Shown here one piece after another: positions 1-6,080 of a stretch of 16,848 nucleotides of DNA. A program made the position numbers and the translations under genes. The notes below the pieces were generated by a model. The model was not told the DNA's origin. It made no database searches and worked only from the letters and a program-made list of their open reading frames with translations. The stretch spans positions 1-16,848 of the forward strand of contig JBDHUC010000038.1 in NCBI GenBank assembly GCA_039808985.1, in the 5' to 3' direction. Every line of letters starts with the position of its first letter. Position 1 is the stretch's first letter. This DNA comes from SXRF01 sp039808985 (lineage in GTDB: Bacteria > Pseudomonadota > Alphaproteobacteria > Rickettsiales > SXRF01).

Positions 1-158
1 TCCACCTGCCTAAATCCACCCTTTTCATGCTGGTTAGCGCCTTTATGGGGCTTGATAAAATGCAGGAAGCCTACGCGCATGCCATAAAAAATAATTACCG
101 TTTTTATTCATATGGCGATGCATGTTTACTTTTGCCACAAAAGAAGCTTAAAGATTAG
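1..158 (+). CDS. queA: QueA C-terminus (partial; S-adenosylmethionine:tRNA ribosyltransferase-isomerase)
   Basis: This is the 3' end of a gene entering from the left edge, read in the frame that starts at base 3 and ending at TAG 156-158. The 51 visible residues begin HLPKSTLFMLVSAFMG and contain AYAHAIKNNYRFYSYGDACLLL. This matches the conserved C-terminal tail of QueA (family knowledge: LPxSTLxMLVSAFxG followed by YRFxSYGDAMLI). QueA transfers and isomerises the ribosyl group of S-adenosylmethionine onto preQ1-modified tRNA to form epoxyqueuosine. The stop lies 5 bases before the start of tgt, whose product performs the base exchange immediately upstream in the same pathway, so the two are very likely co-transcribed. 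The N-terminal part lies outside the window. Confidence 0.93.
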   Translation, partial: HLPKSTLFMLVSAFMGLDKMQEAYAHAIKNNYRFYSYGDACLLLPQKKLKD

Positions 159-163
159 CCATT

Positions 164-1279
164 ATGATCAAATTTAAAATAAACCATACAGATGGCGCTG
201 CGCGTACTGGTGTTGTTACCACTGCGCACGGTGAAATTCGCACGCCAGCATTCATGCCGGTTGGAACCGCGGCGACTGTAAAAGGCATGACACCGGAAGC
301 GGTTGCGCAAACCGGGGCGGATATATTACTCTCCAATACTTACCATTTGATGTTGCGCCCCAGCGCCGAATTGATCGCGAAAATGGGGGGCTTGCATAAA
401 TTCATGAACTGGGACAAGCCGATACTCACCGATTCCGGCGGGTTTCAGGTAATGTCGCTTTCCAAGTTGCGTAAACTTAACGAGCAGGGCGTGCTGTTCA
501 AATCACATCTGGACGGTAGCGAGTATAACTTAACTCCGGAACGATCAATGGAGATCCAGCATCTGCTGGGCAGTGATATAACTATGGCATTTGACGAATG
601 CACGCCGTTCCCGGTGAGTGAAGATGAAGCGGAAAAATCAATGCAGCTTTCCATGCGCTGGGCGCAGCGCTCGAAGGATGCTTTTATCAAGCGCGACGGT
701 TACGGCTTGTTTGGAATTGTGCAGGGCAGCGTTTTTCCTAAACTGCGCGAAGAATCGGCGCAGGCGCTTAAATCTATCGGCTTTGACGGTTACGCTATCG
801 GCGGGCTGGCAGTAGGCGAGGGGCAGGAGCTTATGTTCAACGTGCTGGATTTCACCATGCCGCATATGCCGAAAGACTCACCGCGCTATCTTATGGGCGT
901 TGGCAAGCCCGACGATATTATCGGCGCGGTGCAGCGCGGGGTGGATATGTTTGATTGCGTGATACCAACCCGTGCCGGGCGTTTCGCGCGCGCTTATACC
1001 GATGAAGGCGAGAAAAACATCCGCAATGCAAAATTCGCCGGTGATGCCCGCCCGCTTCAGGAAAATTGTCTTTGCCCGGCTTGTAAGAGCTATAGCCGCG
1101 CTTATTTGCACCACCTGTTCAAGGCAGAGGAAATGCTCGGGGCGACGCTTCTTACATGGCATAACCTCACATTCTACCAACAATTGATGCAGGGACTCAG
1201 AGAAGCTATTTCAGCCCGGAAATTAAATGAATTTGCCAGCGGATTTTTAGAGAAGTACCGCTTGCGAACGGAAGATTAG
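164..1279 (+). CDS. tgt: Queuine/preQ1 tRNA-guanine transglycosylase
   Basis: The 371-residue product has the usual length of bacterial Tgt, which exchanges guanine-34 for preQ1 in tRNAs with GUN anticodons. Recognisable landmarks are TDSGGFQVMSL with the active-site Asp90, AFDECTPFP near 142-150, the YAIGGLAVGE loop at 210-219, and GVDMFDCVIPTR with the nucleophile Asp264. The structural zinc site is CLCPAC with Cys302, Cys304, Cys307, plus His333. The C-terminus is complete. The ATG at 164 follows the queA stop by 5 bases, giving a queA-tgt operon and probably translational coupling, since no strong separate ribosome binding site is seen. The gene ends 1 base from the stop codon of the convergent prepilin gene, and no hairpin terminator lies between them. 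No key residue is missing. Confidence 0.97.
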   Translation: MIKFKINHTDGAARTGVVTTAHGEIRTPAFMPVGTAATVKGMTPEAVAQTGADILLSNTYHLMLRPSAELIAKMGGLHKFMNWDKPILTDSGGFQVMSLSKLRKLNEQGVLFKSHLDGSEYNLTPERSMEIQHLLGSDITMAFDECTPFPVSEDEAEKSMQLSMRWAQRSKDAFIKRDGYGLFGIVQGSVFPKLREESAQALKSIGFDGYAIGGLAVGEGQELMFNVLDFTMPHMPKDSPRYLMGVGKPDDIIGAVQRGVDMFDCVIPTRAGRFARAYTDEGEKNIRNAKFAGDARPLQENCLCPACKSYSRAYLHHLFKAEEMLGATLLTWHNLTFYQQLMQGLREAISARKLNEFASGFLEKYRLRTED

Positions 1280-1280
1280 T

Positions 1281-2126
1281 TTATTTAATTGCCTTGCCGC
1301 CTGTAACCCGGCAGGGAGTACCCGGGCTAGGGTAGGAAGTAACGGTATCATCACATAATGTTTCACCGGCGATAATGCCAAGTTTTCCACTGCTTGGCTT
1401 TCCGTCGTCAACTTTATCATCCATCTGGCGTAAAGCATCAGCAGGTATGCCAAGCGGGCTGATAGCTGTGCTGGCAGCATAATATCCATATGTACCCCAT
1501 GCATATTTCCCGTAAGTTCCTAATCCGTAGCCTATTCTCCCAACGGTAGCCGCCCCCGCACCGAATACCATTATATTTCCTCTCCTTACAAACAGGGGGA
1601 TCCAGGTGGCATTAGTGGTTCTGGTTAAGCAGCTTACAAAAAACCCGGTGCCGTTGCCATATGCGGCTGCACCGTAATTAACATTAATTAAGGCGTTTCC
1701 GCTGTTTAATACGCCGTTAGCCCTATACGACCCAAGCCCGGCGGCGCTCAGTTGCAGTAGCAGTTGGGAAACCTCGCCTGTAGCATCGGGTTGCAAACAT
1801 TCACCGGTTGTCTGGACAGCACCATAAGCGTAGGTGCTGCGGATTATGCCATCACCATTGCCGTCATTTATAGTATAACCATTAAAACTGGCGCCAATTG
1901 CAGAAGTAGCGTTAGTGCAATCCCCCGGCAGGCAATTATACTTTACCCGAAAAGTATTTATCTGGGTTTCCATGTCAGAAATTTGGGTTATCTGGGCGCG
2001 TATCTTCGCGCTTTCGATCAAATCCTTCCCAACCAGCACACCGCCGACCAGAAGCCCTATTATTACAAGGACAACTGAAACCTCAATCAATGTAAAGCCA
2101 GCTTTGTTTTTAGTGCAGTAATTCAT
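1281..2126 (-). CDS. Type IV prepilin-like protein with N-terminal cleavage/methylation motif
   Basis: The 281-residue protein starts with a short basic leader followed by G10-FTLIEVSVVLVIIGLLVGG. This is the prepilin peptidase site with Glu15 (Glu+5 of the mature protein) and a hydrophobic helix, so export and cleavage by a PilD-type peptidase are expected. Residues 58-73 (TFRVKYNCLPGDCTNA) and the C-terminal DDKVDDGKPSSGKL (236-249) resemble a group of large pilin-like proteins that I recall from alphaproteobacteria. Residues 88-93 (DGNGDG) look like a calcium-binding DxNxDG loop, as found in some pseudopilins and EF-hand loops. Six cysteines (65, 70, 110, 166, 258, 272) in the exported part could form disulfides. 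The middle is rich in Gly, Tyr and Ala. No other pilus or type II secretion gene is in the window, so its assembly system and whether it is a major or minor pilin are unknown. Confidence 0.8.
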   Translation of the reverse strand: MNYCTKNKAGFTLIEVSVVLVIIGLLVGGVLVGKDLIESAKIRAQITQISDMETQINTFRVKYNCLPGDCTNATSAIGASFNGYTINDGNGDGIIRSTYAYGAVQTTGECLQPDATGEVSQLLLQLSAAGLGSYRANGVLNSGNALINVNYGAAAYGNGTGFFVSCLTRTTNATWIPLFVRRGNIMVFGAGAATVGRIGYGLGTYGKYAWGTYGYYAASTAISPLGIPADALRQMDDKVDDGKPSSGKLGIIAGETLCDDTVTSYPSPGTPCRVTGGKAIK

Positions 2127-2203
2127 TATGAATCGTATCTTTATATATTTTTCGTATTATTGATAATATAAGGCTATTCTACTTAAGATTGATATTAAAT
2201 TCT

Positions 2204-3295
2204 ATGAAGATATTACCGCAGGCAAAATTCTCTAAGAAGTATCTGGTAACTGGAGTGGTTTGCCTTGTTTTTCTGCTTGCGCTGCTGGCTTATTTTTTTC
2301 CATGGAAAAATCTGCTGGAGCAGCGGCTTAAAAGCGAGATTGCAGCGCGGGGTATAAGTAATCTTGAATTTAGCGTTGGCTCAGTAGGCTTCGAAAAAAT
2401 ATCTTTTAAGGACATAACTTATGGCGAGCTTAAATTGCCTGCGCTATCAATAAATTACGATCTCAGGGAATTATGGTATGGTGGGTTCCGTGAATTACAT
2501 GCTTCTGATATAAGCCTTAAGGCTGGCCAGGTGAATGTTACCCTTAAAGATGTGGATGCAATCATTACAGCTAATGAGTGGCAGGTAAAAGAAATTAAAA
2601 TAACTGGTGCTCCGGTAGTTATCCCAATGCTTTCAGGCAAGGGCAGGGTGGAATTCAATAATAATAAAATTATGCTGTCGGGTGACATTGCAAGTACAGA
2701 TAAAAAAACCAGTAGCAGCTTTGTTTTTAATTATCAGGTTGGTGATGAAAAAACCGCTAATGTGAAGATAACAAAATTTACAATGCCCTGGAATGAAGGG
2801 GTTGTTTCGACTCAGAATATTACCGTTCCAATTTATTCACAAAATCCGATTGCCATAAACCTTAATGTCCATAAGGTTTCGCTGAATTCTCTGCTTGCGG
2901 CAGCCACTGCCAACCGCGCAACAGCAACCGGCGTGGTATCAGGTATGCTTCCGGTTGTAGTTAAGCGTGATGGCTCGTTCATAGTAAATAAAGGCGATTT
3001 GAAGGCAGATGATAAAGGTAAAATAATGCTCTCTCCAGATGTAATACCCAGCGATACGCCACAGGTGGCCCTGCTGCGCGATATACTTAAGGAATTTCAT
3101 TATGCTGTTTTCTCAATGGGTATTGAAAGCGCCGATAATAAACAATTATCCATGCTCCTGTCACTGGAAGGTAATAATCCAGACGTATATAATGGCCGTA
3201 TGGTAAAATTAAACGTGCATCTGAGTGGGGATGTGATAGATTTGGTAACACGCAGTTTAAATATAATAAATAACCCGAATTATATAACTAAATAG
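2204..3295 (+). CDS. Short YdbH-like inner-membrane-anchored protein (intermembrane lipid transport, AsmA-like)
   Basis: The 363-residue product has an N-terminal membrane helix (about residues 13-32) and then a long beta-strand-rich periplasmic region with alternating hydrophobic residues. The C-terminal part (about 275-355) includes LLRDILKEFHYAVFSMG, LSLEGNNPDVYNGR and VKLNVHLSGDVIDLV, which resembles the C-terminal domain of YdbH. In E. coli, YdbH with the lipoprotein YnbE and periplasmic YdbL forms an AsmA-like bridge implicated in phospholipid transport to the outer membrane. Both partner genes follow directly here, which supports the call. The protein is far shorter than E. coli YdbH (about 880 residues), although the frame is open and ends naturally. 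I chose ATG 2204; an in-frame TTG at 2189 would add five residues. Neither start has a strong ribosome binding site. Confidence 0.72.
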   Translation: MKILPQAKFSKKYLVTGVVCLVFLLALLAYFFPWKNLLEQRLKSEIAARGISNLEFSVGSVGFEKISFKDITYGELKLPALSINYDLRELWYGGFRELHASDISLKAGQVNVTLKDVDAIITANEWQVKEIKITGAPVVIPMLSGKGRVEFNNNKIMLSGDIASTDKKTSSSFVFNYQVGDEKTANVKITKFTMPWNEGVVSTQNITVPIYSQNPIAINLNVHKVSLNSLLAAATANRATATGVVSGMLPVVVKRDGSFIVNKGDLKADDKGKIMLSPDVIPSDTPQVALLRDILKEFHYAVFSMGIESADNKQLSMLLSLEGNNPDVYNGRMVKLNVHLSGDVIDLVTRSLNIINNPNYITK

Positions 3296-3302
3296 GTGAA
3301 AA

Positions 3303-3479
3303 ATGCTGAAAAATCCGAGTTGGTTACTGGTTGTTTTGCCGCTGCTTGCGTCATGCCAGCCTACGGTGAAGGTTGAAGCCCCGGACAAGCCGATTGAAAT
3401 AAACCTGAACGTCAATATTAAGCTGGAAATCCAAAAGGATGTGAAACAGGCTATCGCCAGGAATAAAGACATATTTTAA
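3303..3479 (+). CDS. YnbE-like small outer-membrane lipoprotein
   Basis: This 58-residue gene is found by reading between the YdbH-like and YdbL-like genes. A hydrophobic signal segment ends in the lipobox LLAS-C with Cys18, so the mature protein is a lipoprotein of about 41 residues. The mature part (EAPDKPIEINLNVNIKLEI, then DVKQAI) matches the YnbE pattern, where the short strand is thought to pair with the C-terminal end of YdbH and anchor the bridge at the outer membrane. The start is supported by AGGTG at 3294-3298, overlapping the stop of the upstream gene. The gap to that gene is 7 bases and to the next gene 20 bases, so this is the middle of a three-gene operon. The gene order and the lipobox together make the assignment reasonably firm despite the small size. 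Confidence 0.82.
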   Translation: MLKNPSWLLVVLPLLASCQPTVKVEAPDKPIEINLNVNIKLEIQKDVKQAIARNKDIF

Positions 3480-3499
3480 GCAATTGACAGGAGAAATAT

Positions 3500-3769
3500 A
3501 TGAAATCGCTAATTTTAATGTCTGTAATAGCTGTTTTGGCCGCAAGCAGCGCTTTTGCAATGGATTTGCAATCAGCCCGTAAAAGCGGCGCGGTAGTAGA
3601 GCAGGTAACCGGTTATATTAAGGCTGCCCAGCCATCCCCTGAGGTTGATGCGCTGGTGGCTGATGTAAATGCCAAGCGCAAAGCCGAGTATGCTCGTATT
3701 GCCAGGGAACAGGGTACCAGCGTTGATGCCGTTGCTGCCGTTGCCGCGCAGGAATTGCTGAAAAAATAA
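3500..3769 (+). CDS. YdbL-like periplasmic protein (DUF1318 family)
   Basis: The 89-residue product has a signal peptide (MKSLILMSVIAVLAASSAFA, predicted cleavage after Ala20) and a mature domain of about 69 residues. The mature part contains VDALVADVNAKRKAEYARIAREQG and a C-terminal SVDAVAAVAAQELL helix, characteristic of YdbL/DUF1318 proteins. In E. coli YdbL modulates the YdbH-YnbE interaction. The gene is the third in the same order as in the E. coli cassette. The start is supported by AGGAG at 3489-3493, six bases before the ATG. No key feature appears lost. The E. coli protein is somewhat longer (about 108 residues). Confidence 0.85.
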   Translation: MKSLILMSVIAVLAASSAFAMDLQSARKSGAVVEQVTGYIKAAQPSPEVDALVADVNAKRKAEYARIAREQGTSVDAVAAVAAQELLKK

Positions 3770-3797
3770 GCGGCAATATGGATATTATGCTATTTAA

Positions 3798-3828
3798 AGC
3801 AAAAAAATCATAAAAATTGGTTTTTGCT
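3798..3828. terminator. Weak inverted repeat after the ydbL-like gene
   Basis: AGCAAAAA (3798-3805) and TTTTTGCT (3821-3828) can form an 8-bp stem with a 15-base loop. It lies 29 bases after the ydbL-like stop and before the tRNA promoter, where a terminator would be expected. The stem is mostly A-T and no clear T-run follows it, so it is a poor intrinsic terminator and may be a chance structure. Confidence 0.25.
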
Positions 3829-3839
3829 CTCCTAAATAG

Positions 3840-3867
3840 TTGACAAACAATCCTGAAACCTTATTGT
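3840..3867 (+). promoter_or_regulatory. Probable sigma-70 promoter of tRNA-Lys
   Basis: A perfect -35 box TTGACA at 3840-3845 is followed after 16 bases by TATTGT at 3862-3867, which matches four of six bases of the -10 consensus. Transcription would start near 3874, about 17 bases before the tRNA, as expected for a tRNA gene. Confidence 0.6.
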
Positions 3868-3890
3868 CCCCATCCTTAAGAGTTTTTTAT

Positions 3891-3966
3891 GATCCGGTAG
3901 CTCAGTCGGTAGAGCACCTGACTTTTAATCAGGTTGTCGCGGGTTCGATTCCCGCCCGGATCACCA
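3891..3966 (+). tRNA. tRNA-Lys (anticodon UUU)
   Basis: The sequence folds into a standard cloverleaf. The 7-bp acceptor stem pairs GATCCGG with CCGGATC. The D arm contains GCTCAGTCGGTAGAGC. The anticodon stem is CCTGA/TCAGG around the loop CTTTTAA, with anticodon TTT at 3924-3926. The T arm is GCGGG-TTCGATT-CCCGC. The discriminator base A (3963) is followed by an encoded CCA (3964-3966). All stems are intact, so the tRNA should be functional and reads AAA/AAG lysine codons. Confidence 0.98.
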
Positions 3967-4146
3967 TTTGCAATGTTTCGCTAATATTTCTATAAAAAAT
4001 AAATAACAGTTTTTTTATATTTTACCGTGCGATTGATACTGCAACTTAATTCCGATATTGATAGGTTTTCTAACGCTGGCTACGAATTCTATAGTCATCA
4101 TAAATAACTATGGATAATGTAAATTTAGGCTGTAGCGATAAAGAGC

Positions 4147-4172
4147 TACCAATAGCGAAAATTACCAATAGC
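4147..4172. repeat. Short direct repeat upstream of the 67-residue gene
   Basis: TACCAATAGC occurs at 4147-4156 and again at 4163-4172, a 16-base period. It lies just upstream of a candidate -10 box, so it could be an operator, but two copies of ten bases in AT-rich DNA is weak evidence. The rest of the 283-base stretch 3967-4249 is AT-rich and shows no convincing gene. Confidence 0.25.
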
Positions 4173-4198
4173 AAATTATACTCTAAAGTTGTCCTTCA

Positions 4199-4204
4199 TA
4201 TAAT
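4199..4204 (+). promoter_or_regulatory. Candidate -10 box for the 67-residue gene and motAB
   Basis: TATAAT at 4199-4204 is a perfect -10 consensus and would start a transcript near 4211, about 40 bases before the ATG at 4250. The bases 16-18 positions upstream do not resemble a good -35 box, so activity would need an activator or is doubtful. Confidence 0.35.
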
Positions 4205-4249
4205 TAATAAATATTGCTTTATAAATATTATTTTATATCAGGAGGTGAT

Positions 4250-4453
4250 ATGCAGCTACGTGATTTAAGCAGAAAGGAACGCTGGAAAATACCAAATCGT
4301 AATATGGTTGATGGCAGCAACGATCTTAATCAGAAATTTGCTGGGCATGGTAAAGATGAGAAAAACAACGCCAGCAAAAAAATTGGATTTGAAGAAGATG
4401 GGGTGGGTCGGCACAATTCTTCGCTGGTTGACCACATAACAAAAAAAGCATGA
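4250..4453 (+). CDS. Uncharacterised small hydrophilic protein upstream of motAB
   Basis: I do not recognise this 67-residue protein. It has no signal peptide or membrane helix. It is very hydrophilic, rich in Lys, Asn, Asp and Gly, with a basic start (LRDLSRKERWKIPNRN) and a probably disordered middle. The ATG follows AGGAGGTGAT (4240-4249), a near-perfect match to the 16S rRNA anti-Shine-Dalgarno, which argues strongly that it is translated and efficiently. An in-frame extension upstream exists but has no better start. It lies 70 bases upstream of motA on the same strand and may be in the same transcript. A role linked to the motor is only an inference from position. Confidence 0.62.
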   Translation: MQLRDLSRKERWKIPNRNMVDGSNDLNQKFAGHGKDEKNNASKKIGFEEDGVGRHNSSLVDHITKKA

Positions 4454-4523
4454 TTTAAATATTAGACTTCGCACATAAAAGTAGTAATCTCCACAGGATG
4501 TTGGGTGTTATTAAGGAGGGCGG

Positions 4524-5357
4524 ATGTCGAAATATACTTTAGCTATCACAACTATTATTTTAGGTTCTATAGTAGCCGGATTAGTGGCTTTCGGTGTATT
4601 GAACTACCATTATTTCCTTAGTATAGAAGGCCTGGTTATTGTAATTGGCGGAACCGTGGTCAATGCTTTCATGAGTTCGAACAAGCAAGATGTAATGGAA
4701 GCTTTTTCAACAATAAGTAATATGTTGGAAAAGCCTGAAATAACTCGTGATGTCTTACGGCGCGACATTTCGCAGCTTATACAATGGTCTTATGTATTGC
4801 AGGCGGATGACTTTCTTGGGCTTGAGAAAGTAACTGCTGATAAGATATCCGATCCTCTGCTGCGGTATGGCATGGATCTTGTACTTACTGCTTACCCTTC
4901 CGATAAAATCCGTGAAATGATGCATAATGTTGTGGATGCAGAGTTCGAGCGCCGCTGCGCGCCGGTAACAGTGCTTCGCAATATGGCAGCGACTGCCCCG
5001 GCTTTTGGCATGGTCGGAACCCTGATAGGGATGATAATAATATTAAACAGCGTTGGAACCGATATGGCAAATATTGGCAGTGGATTGGCTGTGGCCATGT
5101 TATCAACCCTTTATGGATTGCTGCTTGCGCGCCTTGTGTGCCTGCCTGCGGCGGATAAGCTTCTTAAAAAAGAAGAGGATATATTCTTTCATAATAACAT
5201 GATGAGCGAAGGGTTTGCGCTTCTTGCAGAAAAACAGCGGCCATTTTATATGCAGGATAAGCTTAACAGCTTCCTCCAGCCTTCCCGTCATATAAATTTT
5301 GATGACAGGGTGCATTTATCATCGCGCTACCAATCGGCTATGGCTGAGAGCGCCTGA
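4524..5357 (+). CDS. motA: MotA/PomA-type stator channel subunit
   Basis: The 277-residue inner-membrane protein has the four-helix MotA layout. Helices lie near residues 5-25 and 31-50, then a large cytoplasmic loop (51-153), then helices near 155-177 and 186-208. The third helix carries ATAPAFGMVGTLIGMI, the conserved MotA-family stretch with Pro159 near the channel. The fourth carries LSTLYGLLLARLVCLPAADKL, which looks PomA-like. The cytoplasmic loop has charged residues (for example RRDISQ) of the kind that touch the rotor in MotA. With MotB it would form the ion-driven stator of the flagellar motor. AAGGAGG at 4513-4519 supports the ATG at 4524. The next gene starts 2 bases after the stop. 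The ion used cannot be decided from this subunit. Confidence 0.88.
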   Translation: MSKYTLAITTIILGSIVAGLVAFGVLNYHYFLSIEGLVIVIGGTVVNAFMSSNKQDVMEAFSTISNMLEKPEITRDVLRRDISQLIQWSYVLQADDFLGLEKVTADKISDPLLRYGMDLVLTAYPSDKIREMMHNVVDAEFERRCAPVTVLRNMAATAPAFGMVGTLIGMIIILNSVGTDMANIGSGLAVAMLSTLYGLLLARLVCLPAADKLLKKEEDIFFHNNMMSEGFALLAEKQRPFYMQDKLNSFLQPSRHINFDDRVHLSSRYQSAMAESA

Positions 5358-5359
5358 TT

Positions 5360-6079
5360 ATGAGAAGGCCTAAAACCATAGTGAAAAAACATAGTAAGGG
5401 CCAGGTGGATCATATTGATGCCTGGCTTATAAGCTATGCTGATATGATAACGCTTTTGTTCATCGTGGTTGTTATTGCTATCCCGGTTTCCATGAAAAAA
5501 AGCAGCACTAATCCTGATGCGCCGCGCGGCGAGCCGGAACATCCCTACTATCAGTCCGACCACACCGGACTGTTGTCGGTAAATACTCTTTATGATGAGT
5601 CATACCGCCAGGTTTCAGGCCTTATAATCAGTAATAATGAAGATGAGGATATTGCAGTTAATAAAACTGAGAAAGGTTTATGGCTGGATGTTTCAGTGCC
5701 ACTTATATTCGAAAAAGGCTCCGCCGACATAAAAGAGGAGCAATTGCCTCTTCTTAAAACCATAATAAATACTATTAAAAATACCATGCCGGATAATTCG
5801 GTGTTGGAAGTATCCGGTTATACTGACGATACTCCCTTGGCGAATAGTAAATTTGCTAATAACTGGGAATTGTCATCAATGCAGACAGCGCGAGTTGCTT
5901 CCCTTTTGATTGACGGCGGAATAGATCCTAAAATCCTGCATATAACCAGCTATGCCGGTAATGCCCCTATAGTGCCTAATATTGATGCAGCAGGTAAACC
6001 TATCCTGAAGAACCGCGTCCGGAACCAGCGTATACTTATTAAGGTTGAAATGGCGCAAGCCAGGGAAGCAGGCTTATAG
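5360..6079 (+). CDS. motB: MotB-type stator subunit with OmpA-like peptidoglycan-binding domain
   Basis: The 239-residue protein has a short cytoplasmic N-terminus, one membrane helix (about 22-44) and a periplasmic OmpA-like domain (about 108-231). The helix begins AWLISYADMITLLF; Asp28 corresponds to the essential ion-binding aspartate of MotB (Asp32 in E. coli) or PomB (Asp24). The OmpA domain shows VSGYTDDTPL (151-160), NNWELSSMQTARV (167-179) and NRVRNQRILI (218-227), the motifs that bind peptidoglycan and anchor the stator. It is shorter than E. coli MotB (308 residues), mainly in the linker and C-terminus. It is co-transcribed with motA (gap of 2 bases). The stop is 1 base from the stop of the convergent transporter gene, with no terminator hairpin between them. 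Confidence 0.87.
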   Translation: MRRPKTIVKKHSKGQVDHIDAWLISYADMITLLFIVVVIAIPVSMKKSSTNPDAPRGEPEHPYYQSDHTGLLSVNTLYDESYRQVSGLIISNNEDEDIAVNKTEKGLWLDVSVPLIFEKGSADIKEEQLPLLKTIINTIKNTMPDNSVLEVSGYTDDTPLANSKFANNWELSSMQTARVASLLIDGGIDPKILHITSYAGNAPIVPNIDAAGKPILKNRVRNQRILIKVEMAQAREAGL

Positions 6080-6080
6080 C

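Noticed and set aside
2189..2203. TTG start five codons upstream for the YdbH-like gene
   Set aside because: It has no better ribosome binding site, and the in-frame ATG at 2204 still leaves a complete N-terminal membrane helix.
3891..3966. tRNA-Lys as an integration site for a mobile element
   Set aside because: No second copy of the tRNA 3' end and no integrase gene are present in the window.
3967..4249. AT-rich stretch after the tRNA as a regulatory RNA or gene
   Set aside because: No open frame with a ribosome site and no strong hairpin with a T-run were seen; only a candidate -10 box and a short repeat.
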